A stretch of 64,000 nucleotides of DNA, from assembly GCA_930367215.1 (NCBI GenBank), contig OV884059.1, positions 62,653,393 through 62,717,392 on the forward strand. The letters are read 5' to 3'. The translations under genes and the position numbers were made by a program. The notes below the pieces were generated by a model. The model worked only from the letters and a program-made list of their open reading frames with translations, was not told the origin of the DNA and did no database searches. Shown here one piece after another: positions 13,001-28,000 of the stretch (positions are counted from its first letter, which is position 1; the number at the start of each line of letters is the position of its first letter). This stretch comes from Pollenia angustigena. Lineage: Eukaryota > Arthropoda > Insecta > Diptera > Polleniidae.

Positions 13001-16000
13001 ATGTTAAACTTTTATTGAAAAATATTAAGGTATTGTATATAAACTTAATGAATGTGTACTGCATATTTATGTACGACAAATTCAAATACTTTCCAAATAA
13101 AAAATATTGGGCATAATGGATAAACCTACCCATATTTAAATATTTAATCCTGCTTAAAAGTAAACGAGATAACCAAAATAAACATTTACCGTTATTTATT
13201 GTCTAATTTGTTTACAGGTACAGTACAATGTCAAGCGTGGCAATTTTTCAGAGTTGAATGGGAAAGATTTGGCCGTTTTTGAGGCGTTAATTGGCACCAC
13301 AAATGTCTTAAAGGACGGTGAGGATGATTTACAAGGTTACAATGTGGACTTTTGGCGCAGTGTGCGTGGTAACAGTAAATTGGTACTTAAACCCGGCTCA
13401 ACACAGGAAATTTCTGAAATTTTAAAATACTGCAACAAGAGACGTTTGGCCGTTTGTGCTCAGGGCGGCAATACTGGTGTAGTTGGTGGAGCAGTACCGG
13501 TATTTGATGAAATTATTCTTTCAATGGGTCGTCTTAATAAAATTATTAGTATTGATGATATAACTGGAATAACAGCTTGTGAAGCTGGCTGTATATTGGA
13601 AAGTTTGGATGCAAAAACAAGAGAAGCGGGTCTAGTGGTGCCAATTGATTTAGGTGCAAAGTCAAGTTGTCACATTGGGGGCAATGTATCAACGAATGCT
13701 GGAGGCTTACGTGTTGTTCGTTATGGCAATTTACATGGTTCTGTATTGGGATTGGGAACAAGTGCAATATATTTACATACAGCACTTTTGAACAAGTGCA
13801 ATATATTTACATACAGTGAGTCCTCGATTATTTGTAAATAATAAACGGGACCGGGAGCATTCTGGATAATCACATTGCTCGATTAATTGAGTAACAATTT
13901 TCAGTAGTTTCCAGTATATTGCGAGAGAATTCCCCTTCGTAATTTTATTTACATTTTTTTTATTGTTTAAAAAATCGTAAAAAAATTAGTTTATAATTCC
14001 GGATTACAGAAGTAGTCCCGGTTAAAAAAATTTAAATCAATGCGAAAAATTCTTTTTATTTGATAGATAATTTATGTTGCCGGTTAATCGAGGTCCCACT
14101 GTACACACATAATGCGTTTTATTAAATACTGAGTGGATTGCTTAATTAGGTATTGGCTGATGGAAAAGTATTGGATCTTATGTCAGACTTTAAAAAAGAT
14201 AACACTGGCTACCATCTAAAACATTTGTTCATTGGCTCGGAGGGTACTCTTGGCGTGGTTACTAAGTTGGCTATTTTATGTCCACCAGTTTCCGAATCTG
14301 TTAATTTGTGTTTTTTGGGTAAATGTTTATTTTCACATGTTGAAACCGTTTATAAACTATCGATTTTACATTTTTTGTTTAGCCTTGAGTTCATTCGATG
14401 GTGTTCTGCAGACTTTTAAAAGTGCTAAACGCCATTTAGGGGAAATTGTGTCGTCTTGTGAAATGATTGATGAAAAATCCTTAGCAGCCAGTTGTGAAAA
14501 TTTTAATTTCAGGTATGAATACAAAAAATATACCCCCACCTCTTTTTTTAAACGGTAAAGGTCGAATAAAAATACAACTTAAGGAAAAATCATTATTATT
14601 AAACAAAATAAATGAGAAATTGGTCGGAATTTAAATGGCAAAATTAATTAATTCAATTCGGCAGCATCAGTGCATTTTTTGATGTTCTGAATACGTGGAC
14701 TGCATAACAAAGCCCAAGCATTTAATTCAGTTTTGTTAGAAACTCAAATTTGACAATTCAAAGCACTTTTCACAATTAAAACAAAGGTAGAAATGGAAAA
14801 AATAAGTAAGAGCGCTATATTCGGCTATGCCGAATCTTTGATACCCTCCACCTACAGTTAAAATATTTCAGTCGTGTGGACTATATAGGCATATAAGTTA
14901 TTAATTAATTTTTATAAAAACGGACGTCAGTATTAAAGTCGTGGATTTTTGCTCATATCTCAGTCCGATCTGTATAAATTTCAATAGCAACTTTTAACGG
15001 TGCTTATGTGACATAAATATATGAGTACCAAGTCCCCATCATAAATGAGAGCTTCGGAAAAGCCATTTCTACAGACACACGAACAGACGGACATTGCTCA
15101 ATCAATTTCGCTCCTCATAAGGAGCAAAAGGCCCTATAAAATATTCTGAAAATTTTACAGGAGAAGCAGAAAACTATTTAAAATAATAAATTGCCCTGAA
15201 ATGTTTGTAATATATTTTTCTTCTATATTTCATGTAAAACTTACCAGTTATGACAATTGACAATGTTGCATATTATGCAAACTGTTAGTTAAGTCTTAAA
15301 GCGTTTATCATATAATCTTTTGTAGATAGGCAATTTATTTTTTGATAATAAAATCGCTCATTTTGGTCGAAAGTTTTCAAAATGTTTTGTGAACATTTGT
15401 GTTGATGCAGTACTAAAGAATCAATGAAAAGGTCAATTTTTGATTAGTAAGGGTATTTTCCGTTTTATATAACGACTAGCTGACCCGGTCCGCGTTGCTG
15501 GCCCTAAGCAATCATTAGTGTTGTATTACCAGACGATTTAAATTGAGCTTTAAACGAAATTTACAGCCTTTAAAATGTTCCTTCCGTAAAAACCTAAGTT
15601 ATGCGCTTAATAGAAAAAGTGGGCGTAAAAGTAGGCGTGATACATTTTTCTTTCGATGAAAACGTAAAATGGATTTGTACGAACATTTAAAAGAAAAATT
15701 AGTCAAATCGATGGAGCCGTTTTTTGATTTTAGGTAAATCGAAAAAAGTGGGCGGGGAAAAATTTTCTTTCCGTAAAAACCTAAGTTGGACCATGGCAAT
15801 CATTTTAAAGAAAAAATCATTTGAATCGGTCAAGCCGTTCTCAACTTATGCGCTTAATAGAAAAAGTGGGCGTAAAGTAGGCGTTTAAATTTTTCTTTCG
15901 ATGAAAACTTAAAATGGATTAATACAAACATTTGAAAGAAACATTTGTCAAATCGATGGAGCCGTTTTCTGATTTTAGGTAATTTGAAAAAAGTGGGCGT

Positions 16001-19000
16001 AAAAGTGGGCGGGGCAAAATTTTCTTTTCGTATAAATCTAAGTTGGACCATGGCGATCATTTTAAAGAAAAAATCGTCCAAATTATTTAGAAGTCATTGG
16101 TGGTGCAATATGCAAATGGATTTTACCACGCCCCTCCGCCCGCAGACCGAAAATCAAAAATCAGACTTCACAGTGTCACCCGCCTGAATATTCTGAAGAT
16201 TCCCTGAAAATTTAATCAAAATCGGACCAGTCGTTTTGGAGTCCATGCGTTACATACATACATACATCCTATTTTATATATATAGATAGATAGATATACT
16301 TAAAGGGTCTTGGATCAATATTGTAGAAATTACAAACGGAATGACAAACGTATACAAACCCTTTTACCTTGGGTGAAGGGTATACAAATTAAGCAAACTT
16401 GTTGGGTATTTTTTGCGAAAGAATATTCTAACTTGGAAGTACAATTTTTAAAACATCTAGGAACCGTGAACTTTTAAAATTTGCCGAAAGTATCGATATC
16501 GAAAGAACACTATCGATAGTACCGCCAATAATTATTATTGTCTTTATTTTTTTGACAAAGTTACGAAATCTTTAACTTTCCACTTGCACTTATTTCTCGC
16601 GGAATATTAAGCAACAGCTATTCAGTTAAAAAAAAAATTAAAATATATTTACTTTCTTAAACTTGCAAAACATGTGACCGTTCATTTGCATAAGAGAGAA
16701 ATTCAAAAGTTTACCGAAAGGTATGTACATTAGGGAGCGCGAATTTTGTTATCAACCAAGCGTATAGAAGACACATAATCTGCGGAAAATTCTAAGAAAA
16801 ATTCTCATTCCCATACTATTTGTATGAAGGATCCCTAAATAGCGCGGCGTCAATATCCGATTTTGACAGCGCGTTAAATAGTGAAGTTGGCAATTTAGCT
16901 ATTTTATTTGTCAGTCCAGCGGTTTTTGTCTCCTTGTCGTATTTCCATTATGTGGGTTTTATTAAACAAGAAAGTCAACACTACTCTTTGTGACACAACG
17001 TTCACGCTCTTGTTAAGGTATGGCATATAAGCATAAAGGCTAAGCAGAGGAAAACGTTCTAGCTTCCACTCTTGTTAACACTGGGTCTCCACGTAGCAAT
17101 TGTTATTGCTAAGCACCAGGCGCGGATTCAGGGGGGGGGGGGGAAATAAGGAAATTTCCCCCCCGTAAATTATAAAAATATGTTTTGTTAATTTCGATAA
17201 TACAAGAATTCCCAATAATAATATTTTTTTTAATGTACACAATTTTTGAAAATCCCAGCAAGGGTTTTTTTGTTTTTTTTATGGAATCTCTAACGAAATT
17301 TTCAAATTTCGTTAAAAAAAAAGTTGACATTCATTAGTTAAGAAATTAGTTTAATATTCAACCTTTTTCATTTAATCCAAATTTTTAATATTTTTTAATT
17401 AGGCTTAAGTTCATGAAATTTAATTATTTTTATGAAGAAAGGAATTTTTACAACATGAAAATTAATTAAAATTGTTATTGATAATCTTTCATTCTTGACG
17501 TGGATGGGGATCGAACCCCGGCCGGCAGGTTACCATGACATGTTTCGATTGCAACCACTCAATCTCCTCAGATGGATTTGCCGTCTTACACTCGCAGCCA
17601 TCGATGACTGCTGACGTCAATAGTCAAACATCAATCCTTAAACCAAATTGTATTCTAACATTTGGTAGATCGAAATTTGCTTTCCTGAATGATTATCCAT
17701 TTTAATTGATTTTACATGTTTTTTCCTTACTTCTGTTTTTTTCCGTACTTTTTTCAAGAATTTTTCTTGAAGTCCAAGTACATTTTTTGTTTTTCCATTT
17801 TGTCTTTTTCTTTTCTGTTGACCTTTTTCAGCACAACTTGAAGGACAAATGTACACATAGAGCCCGTGCCTTAGCTTTAACAATAATTAGTATTGTGGTT
17901 TCGAATTTATTCATAAAAATATGATTTGTTTTGTTAAAATAAATAAAATATAATAATAAAATAATACTGGAAAAACTGTAGCGTGCGTCACAAAGGGTTC
18001 ACGGCTTTTGTCAAAAAATCACAACATTTTATGGCTGCGAATAAGTGCGTTAAGAATTCTCTTATAGTCATCTTTCTTTTAGGAATTAGATTTTGTATAC
18101 CTCAGTGATGCCAACTCTTGCATCATCAAAAGCACTGTGAGCATATAGAAATAGGGTAAAAAAGGGTAAAAATTATAAAAATTGCTGGTAAAAAAGCACC
18201 AACCTAAATATTTCTTACTATTAATATTTTATAACGAAAAAATAACAAATGCTTGATTTTTGTATTGAGATCGGTTGGTTTTTATTAAAATAAAATAAAC
18301 AGAAACAAACTATTATTCATATTAACAAAATATATTAAAAATATACATACATAGTAGGTATGTAGATACACATTTTAATGGTTTAATAACAAAATATATT
18401 TTAATACGCAAATTCTAGTCCATATAAAAAATAACGAAAAATTAACAAAAAATAACAAATTAATTTTAACAAATCAATCAAAAATTATATTATAAAAAAA
18501 ATTCGTCAATAATAATAAAAATTTTTTTTACTATTTAATTAGCAAATAAGTCGGATGGCTCATCGGATTCATCGGGCCATAGCACAGTGTTAATAAAATA
18601 TTTTGATTTTTTGTAAACTTCACTAGAATTTATTTTATTGTAAACTTTTGAAGGAAGTTGGAAAGTGCTACAGCAGGCATTCTCAAATTTTAATCCATAT
18701 TTAATATGCAGTAAGGCATTTGCAAAGTTTAAAGACAGACGATTTCTTATTTTTGTTTTAAAAACATTCATTAAACTGAATGTCCTTTCAACTTCAGCAT
18801 TTGAATAAGGCAACGAAAGTAGGCGTAATACAAAACTACTTAGTTCAACAAATGGGTTTTCTCCCAAAGAATCCCTAAAGTTATGAACTTCTATCCAGAA
18901 CTCGTCTGTCCTTTTAGTCTCTTTCCATTTATGTAAACTAATATTTCTAAGACATATTTCTATTTTATTAATTGTATTTAAATCATCTAAAAAGTTCTTT

Positions 19001-22000
19001 ACAAATTCCAAAATTACTTTCTTATCAGCATTAAAAATGTTATTTACACTAAATACCTATAATGACAAATTTTGTAATAATTGAAAATTTTTTGGCAACT
19101 TTCTTCTGATTTCTGTTACAAGATTTTCGGTACATAGAACTAATTTTTTTTAATGACTTCCTTGTCGCTTGCACTTATATTATTTTCCTTACATACCTTT
19201 TCAAAGATATAACCAAGATAACAAAATTCATTGATGTTTTCATTTAAATTACCTTTAAAATAATCAAAGTCTTCATTTGGCACGATAATTCGATCTGTAA
19301 GACTTTTTAACAATCGATACAAGTCGTTGTACAACTTCACGTGATCCGCGTTTTCAGCCTCAAATGCTAAGTTTACCCTTTGAACTTCTTCTAAAATCGA
19401 ACCCAAGTAAGTTAAGAAGATTAAATTATTGTTGCCATTGTATATATCCTTTAACAACGTTGAAACAAAACAATTGTCTTTAAGTAAACTAAAATGGGTT
19501 TTGAGTTCCAACCACATTTTTAATATTGCTTTTATTGCTTTCTCAATAGATAACCACCTAGTATTGGATACCATTGGAATTTTTTGCGGGTTGACGTCAT
19601 CACTGTTTAGCAACTTGAAAATTTTTTCATAAGCTTTTTGTCTAATTGGTGAATGCGAAAACCAATTATGTGATTCTTTTACTAGAAATTCCAATTTATT
19701 TGGAAAACTTTTCTCAGTGGCGGCACAAACGGCTAATTGCAAAGAGTGGCAAACACATCTTACTAAAATCAAATTTGAAAGATTGTACTTTTCTTCTATT
19801 TTTCGGTACAAACCGTTGTGTGTTCCAGTCATCACTGCAGCATTATCAGTTCCAATGGCAACTAAGTGTTTAAAGTCTAACTCCAAAATTTTTAGAAGAC
19901 GTTCCAATCCACATAGAATATTTGCAGCAGTGCCACCTTCTAAGTCTATTAGACCAAGAAATGTTGTAACAAACTTATTTTGTTTAACGCTGAAATAACG
20001 AATGACAACGCCAAGTAATTTTTCAACTGAGATATCGGTCCCTTCGCTTAATATCAGACTGAATGGAACGCCTTTGATATCTTTAACAATGTTTTCGATG
20101 AAATATGGGGCTATAACATTTGTTGTTTTATTGGAACACTTTGTTCTGTGTAACTTAAATTGCGCGGCCTTGCCATCCGAAAAAATGTTTGTGCAAATAT
20201 CGGTCAAATGTTCAATACTTGAAAAAGAAGTATGCACTGCTGCATACAAGCAAAGGGAACCTTGAGCTTTTTGGTTTTGTTTTGGCTCCGGTGGATCAAA
20301 AGACAGCTTAGGTTGCACTGAAAAACTTGTATTCGGATCTATTGCTTTTTCATGTTTTTTTGTGCGACTATGTCGAAACAAATCACTGTATCGTGCATTT
20401 ACTTCACAATTACAACAAAAACAATGTGCCTTTAATTCATCTTTTGCTGGTCTAAGCCACCTTTTGAACGCTGGATCATTCTCCCACGCTTTTCTATATT
20501 TTTGTTTTTCCATCTAAAGGAAAGCCATTTTTAGTTGATAAACTTTTTCAAACAAAAAATTAATGAAGAACTTACTTTTAATACAACTTTTTAACTTTAT
20601 AATAGCCAATGTACTTTCTTGCTTAAAATTGTACAAAAACAAATCAACTGATATAATAAAAAAAAACTGCTAAACAATGATGTTTAAGAAAAGCCTAGAA
20701 GAGTTTGCGAATACTTCTCAAAACATAAATGTAAATAATACGCAGTTGATTAAAAAAGTATTCGCTGTGTTTATAGAATATTAGCAAAATGGTTCAGTGC
20801 CAAAAATATATGTAGATTACTTAAAAGGCACTAAAAAGCACTGTGAGAAATTGTTAAAAGCACTATAAATACCCGCTTTATAAAAACGGGTGTTTATCAA
20901 AATTTCGGGTATTGCATAAGCAAAAAAGCACCAAAAAATACCCGAAAGGCACCAAAATGGCAACGCTGGTATACCTTATCATGCCAAATTCGCTAAAAAT
21001 TAGGAAAACGCACTTCAACCTTTGAAGTTACTTCCACTTTTTGAAGCGTGCGTCACAAAACTTTGTGATCAATTATTTCGCAACAAATACTTGCTAAGAA
21101 ATTATGATTTATGCCATTCGTAAGTACAGATTAATGTGACTAAATACTATATATAAGTTGAAGCTATCTTTTTTAAAAGACCAAAAAATGTTTTTATTTC
21201 AATCAGAAAACCTGTGCGAATGTAGCGTTCGTCAAGAAGAATTTGCCCATATACATATAAAATAAGATGTGTGTATATAACGTATGGTCTCCAAAACGGC
21301 CGGGCCGACCTGCAGAATACTCAGGCGGGTGACACTGTGAAGTCTGATTTTAGATTTTCAGTCTGCGGGCGGAGGGGCGTGGCAAAATCCAATTTCACAT
21401 TGCACCACCAATGACATCTATATAATTTGGACGACTTTTTTTTTTAAATGATCGCCACGGTCCAATTTAGATTTATACGAAAAGAAAATTTGGCCCCGCC
21501 CACTTTTACGCCCACTTTTTTCGAATTCCCTTAAATCAGAAAACGGCTCCATCGATTTGACAAATGTTTCTTTCAAATGTTCGTATTAATCCATTTTACA
21601 TTTTCATCGAAAGAAAACTGTACCACGCCTACTTTTACGCCCACCTTTTTTATTAAGCGCATAACTTGAGAACGGCTTGACTTATTTGGACAATTTTTTC
21701 TAGAGCTTTTACAGAAAGAAAATTTTGCCCCGCCCTCTTTAATGACCACTTTTTTCGATTTACCTTAAATAAGAAAACGGCTCCATCGATTTGACTAATT
21801 TTTCTTTCAAATGTTCGTATCTTTTTAACGGATTTTAAAAATCGAACGCAAACATTTTTCCTAGTTTGGACAGGACAACGTCTGTCGGGTCAGCTAGTTA
21901 ATGTATAAGAATATTAACAGAAAACAAAAACAAATGCACACAAAACCACAAAGTAAAACAAAGGAAAATTTATTCAAATTGAATAAAAATTTCTCGTAAA

Positions 22001-25000
22001 AAAATAGGACCCTGCCAGTGATGCCAGAAGTGCAGATTTTATACCCCAAAATGACCAAAATACAGATTTGAAGATTTTTGGTTAAAAATTGCAGATTTTT
22101 TAGCTCGGTGGAAACTTCTTTACATTGTCACTTATTTTTGTACTATTTCTACTTCTTGCATTGATAAACGAAATATGTATATTACCCATTCATGGAAGAA
22201 CCGTGGGGAAATAGATTCATCAGTAGGAATTTTATTCACAAAACATTACTTAAAAAAACAAAATTCGCATTGCCTTGACACATTAATATCGCCGGACTTA
22301 TGTCATCTGATAATACACGAAATAATATGCTTATATACTTTTATATTCATATGTACTAATGTATAAATATCTTTAATACATAGTTGCAATATTTGATATC
22401 TTGTAAATTTTCAATAAGACTCTTGATAGCTTAAATAACATGTCAAGCAATTAACTTCTAATTTGTTGTTTATAACAAAGATGTGATTAATCCTTACCCC
22501 GACTGAGTAATTAAATTTGGATAGATATTTTTAATGACAAAATATTCAATAATTATCAGCCATGTTCTAAAAATCGCATTTGAGTGAAAGTGAAACATTT
22601 ATTTCGAAAAGGGTTTAGGTACAAAAATATAAAGTGTTCAGGAGATACAAAAAAATGAATATCTCATAACAATTTGACTTTTTGAAGCATAGTTTTTTCC
22701 TAAAATTTAAAGACTCCGTTATATTTAAAGGAGAGAATGCTCATTACAGTTTCCGGAGATGATCCTATTTCAAAAAATATTTTAGAATTTTCGTGGTTTT
22801 TAGTAAAAATAATGGTATCTTAAGCAAATATATGTGTTTTATTGAAACACACAAATATTCATATAATCTAAAACGTTTACATATATCTTTGCATTATAAG
22901 ATAAGATTAACACTTTTGAAGATTCATTTTAGAATTCCAAAATTTTAATAAAAGTACACTACATTTACAACGAAATAATTTTATTATAAAGGAACAAAAG
23001 AACATTTTTATCTGTTTATTAAGATTACAAATTAGAAAACACATACATACATAGAGTCAAAACGGAAATATTTCATCCAGATAAACATTTGAAGTCTTCT
23101 TATTTCTATAAGTGCCTGTGAATACATGTCGGTTGGCCATTGCAGAATATCTTCAGAAAAATTTAAGCAATCGGCATCTGGATATCATTATCCTCCGAGT
23201 AGCTGCATTCGCAGAATTTCAAAATTAACGCAATAAAAACTGTGTATTTGTTTCTGCTGAAACGGTGTTTAATTTTAAGATTTTTTTAATAATCAAATCA
23301 GTTAAATTCAAAATCTGTTTTTTTTAAACAAATTGACCTCATATTCAAAACTTACCCCTCACTGCAAACATTTTGAATGCAAGTTTTTTTCAATTGCTCA
23401 CAAAAATACACATATTATACACTGAGACAATTGAATCTATGAATTTTAAATAAGTAATAAATAAAAATATAAATAAGTAAATAAAAAAAAAAAAAAAAAA
23501 AAATATTCTAAATAAATATTGAGATAAGCCCCTTTCGAAATTCATTTTTAAATGCAACCAGTTTTTCACCGCAATGGAAGAAGTATATAACCTTTCATTC
23601 TCACAGTATATCAGCGAAAATCCCAATTTCCAAGAGCGCTTTTCGAAATAAATTATTCAATTAAAACCGAACGAATTTTCAAAACTTTTCTGTGTTGAAA
23701 GTTCAAAAAAATATTTTCTTTTTTGCAACTCATACTTCGAGTACCACTTATATATATTTACCAGAACTACTTTTAAAAGTACCATCCATTTCGAATTCCA
23801 GAACAAGGCTGTATATTTTAAAATTAATTGTTATAGTTTTTTCTAAATAATCTACATTAAAAATATAAGAAATGGGTTTTAAAGATTTTTTGAAGATTTT
23901 AAAAATCTTAAAGCAGATTTTACAGATTTTTTGATGAAAATTGTGGGTTTTTGCTGATTTTAATTCTAAAAGTTCTGGCAACACTGGACCCAGCTAGCAT
24001 TTTCAATCGTGTAAGAGCCTACTGGGAATCTCATGAAAAGCGTTTTGATCGTCAACGAGCGCATTTTTTAATTGTAGAAGATTCCTTGTACTTGAGAAAC
24101 TGTTACACAAGCTGATTCCTCTGTGAGATACTTATACAGAGGAATCAGCTTGTGTTCAGTGTTGCCAATGAAGAATTCGGACGTTACACATGACTGTGTT
24201 CCAAATTACACATTTGAAGCAAAATAAGACATACAAATCGAAAGTAGATTTGATAAAATGAATTAAACTTGAAAAACCTAAATGATATTCTTTATTTGAA
24301 ATTAAATGGTAAGGTTAACAAAAAAGCAAATGTTATTAATTACTGTAGTACGAAAGAACTGGATGAACAAGTATGAATAAAGGCACGTATCTACTCGAAG
24401 TACATACATACTTATTTCCGTACATAAGCAGAAAAACAGCACAAAAATCCCTACAAGAACTGAATGCGCGAGAAGTCACATTTTTCACCAAAAGGAATGT
24501 TTTTTTAGATGACTAAAGGTACGGTCACATATGACAAACATTTGACAAAAAATATCAAATATTTGTTTGCCCTAATCTGACCACAAAATATTTTTGAGGG
24601 GCAAACAGAAAAACAGCTGATTATGGGTAAACAAAAATGCTCCTAATGTGACCAATTAGCGACAAATATTTTCCTAGTTTTTAGGCAAATAAATATTTGT
24701 TCTTACAAAAATTTTGTAAGAACAAACAGCGGCAAATAAAAAGCTTTAAAATAAAAATTATTGAATAAAATTGAAAAAATTAATAAAATGAAATAAGTTT
24801 TTAATGACGAAAAAACTTATTTATGTAAAAATTGTTCCTGTGTTCTCTTTATAGCAAAGAGTTGCGCAGTAAATAGGATTCAAGATGTTACAAAATACAT
24901 TTTTCTTAAGTAAATAGGTAATTTATATGAACCTATGTTACGAATTATGAATTGCAAGCATGGCGTATCTATATAAGTAGATAAATTTTCGAGAGTGTAC

Positions 25001-28000
25001 CAGTTTGGGGTCAGTAGACAATCATAGACCCGCCAAAATAAAATTATATAATAAATTAAAGATTTATATAAAACATATTAGTGCCGAATAATATACCGAT
25101 ATAGTCATCTTTATGAGATTTTTTCGTCTTGAAGTGATTGTATCAAGTGGCCTAGAACCAATTCTCGGCCTACCAACACAAAATTTAGATCGATTACAAT
25201 AACATTTGGTAAAGGCTAGATTACACTAGATTACACATGTCAAAAACTCAAGTGATATGACTAGCAATATGCCAAAATCGACTTTTTGCGAAAAATAACT
25301 TTTTTTATTTTTGAAAATGGTTCTTTAGGGTATCAGAAGCAACTTTAGTTCCGCGACTTTTATATAATTCCGTTATTTACAAAATTATCGTTATTTTTAG
25401 GTGCTGGAAGAAAATCAAAATTTTGACCGTTAAATCTCCAGAATTCGACCAAATGTTGTTTGCCAACTTTGTACAAAATCGTATGGCGAGTAGTTTTGTG
25501 GAACATATAATTTCAAAATATTTTCAAATACAGGGTGTTTTGATGCATTTTTCCAAAAAAAACTAATTTTACGCCATCTAGCGGCAATACTTTTTACTAA
25601 CAATATTCTACATTTAGAAAGGTAATTTGAATACCTTTCCAACAAAAAATTTGAAAATCGGATGAAAAATAACCGAATGAGAAAGAAAAGTTCTATAAGA
25701 AAATTAAATAGTATCAAATTTATATTAAAATATGTATGTATGCAACTTTTATTAAATCGATCATTAAAGTTTACATTTTTAGTTTTGCGAAAAAAAATTT
25801 TAGTTATTTTACTAGAAATGTATTTAACAGAAATCTTTATTATTTATACTTTTAAGAACATCAAGTTATTTTATTTTTTAAATTTTTAGAGATCTACATA
25901 ATAGTGCAAATTCTTTAGCTTTTCTTTGAGTTGGGACTCTAAATCCAAATTTGTTGTTTGCCAAACTTTTTCACCGTGATATTTATAATTTAAACCTCTC
26001 AACATGTTTATTTGCTTTTTAAGAATTTTTATCCGATTACTCTGTACATCGACATCAGAAAGTTTATTTCATAAATTAAATAATTCCATAGGCTCATTCA
26101 CATAAAGCAAATTTAGAAATAGGACTTTACTCTCCGTACGTCGTTTTTTTACTTGTTGTTTGCTCCATCTCTTCTAATCTCTTTATTCGTTCCTTAGCAT
26201 TCCATTTTTTATTTTCCTGAAAAACCTTTTCATTATTTTCACACCATTTTCCATATCTTGCTTCGTTGGGTAGAACTGCAAAATATCGAAAATTAAGTGA
26301 ATGCATTTGTTTTGCCGGGCCTGAATTTGCTGACACATGGTGTATATTTCTTTATGAGGTTCCATATCCTCGTTCCTCTTCGCCATCGCAAACACTCTCA
26401 CCACATTGATATTACTGTGGAATGAGTATGCATCATCCACAGGTCTATCGATATATCTTTTTAACATTGAATCTTTCGCATCCGCTTAAACCGTTTGGAA
26501 AATGTTAACATATTTTTAAAATTTGCAGTAAGCAAATTAAGCTTGTCTGTGTTAAAAGCAAATTGAAATTTGTGGGGAATTGAATTCAAGAACGATCTTT
26601 TATTTATTTCTTCGAACTCTAAATATTCAAATATTTGATACAGCACGTCCTTGAAAGTAAGATGATCACAAGCAACAATTGATTTACAAGTGCTAATATG
26701 TTTTAGTGGTTCAATGCAAGCTGCTACAGAAAATTTGATACAGAAAATTTGTGTCTGTAATATAATCATGCATCATTTTCGCATCCGTGTACGCTTCAGG
26801 ATATTTTTGCACAAACTGAAATAGCAAATCGGTTTCTTTGTAAATTTTACTTATTGCTTGTAAAAATTTTTTAAAATTGTATTTCTTTATGTAAGATCAA
26901 ATCTTGCAAAAATTTTAAAAGTTACATGCATTTAAACCAACACTTTTTAACATGGTCAAATTTACAAATTAGGTAAGGTCACTTTGCGGACTTTCCTTGT
27001 AAATAACATGAAAACCCAAAGATAGGATTCAATTGTGATGGTGGCATCGCATTCAGGAGGTCATAATACATAAGGATTGGTGGGTCTGGTTTCTGGGTCA
27101 GAACCTTTTTATATTTTTGTAAGGCTGTGAAATTAATATGCACGCAAAGGTGACGGCGAAAATATCTACTGCCGCTTTATCAAAATAGTAAATGAAATAT
27201 AAGTATATTAACTTATCACATGGAAAGTGAAAACAGTGTCTATGTTCTTATAACTAATGTAAAACTAATTTTAGTAGCATAAATTTACGTTTTTTTAAAA
27301 ATTCACCCTGTTTTTTAATCAATTAATAAAATTTGTCGAAAATAGGCTGTACTGTTTGTACTACGGCACAAATTCGGCTGAATATTATGGCTTGCCACGC
27401 AACACAGTTGTTAATGATATAAAAATCTAAAATTCTGCGGTGGTGCTTAAAGATAACACTCCTACTTCAAAAGTTATAAGTGAATGAAGGTCAAAAAACC
27501 CAATTTTTTTAATTTTCTCGCCTTTTTTTACATTTTCCTAATTTGCTTGTAAACGAAAAATGCGATCGCCAAGCACCACCGCAGAATTTTAGATTTTTAT
27601 ACCATTAACAACTGTGTTGCATGGCAAGCCATAATATTAAGCCCAATTTGTGCCGCGCTAAATGTAAGAAGTAGTATTTTCTTACTTTCAAGTTTTGTTT
27701 TTGCCACTTTGTTTTTTTTAGTGTATTATTCCAACAAAAACCAAAAATGAAAGATTGCTACCCAAACTAACTATTCAATACATAAAAACATTTATTTTGT
27801 AGCTAACAACATAAATTATGCGTTAAATTCATAAAAAGTCAAAAAATCCAAGTTTTAAGGGTCACCCTAAATATCCGTTTTAGGACAAGTGAGGGGCACT
27901 CTAATAAGCAAGTAGGGTACTTGGCTCTACCCCCGAAGTATTAAAAATCATTCGGCATTAATAGCTTGAAAATGAAAAAGTTAATTTTTTTGGCATATTG

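Noticed and set aside
13546..13785. Minus-strand frame opposite D2hgdh exon 2
   Set aside because: Antisense shadow of a conserved exon.
17109..17330. CAGGCGCGGATTCAGG followed by a run of G, like a hAT end
   Set aside because: I could not find the matching right end or a duplication; the nearby open frame is low complexity.
22175..22366. Short frame inside the non-autonomous hAT
   Set aside because: No transposase motifs; consistent with chance in AT-rich DNA.
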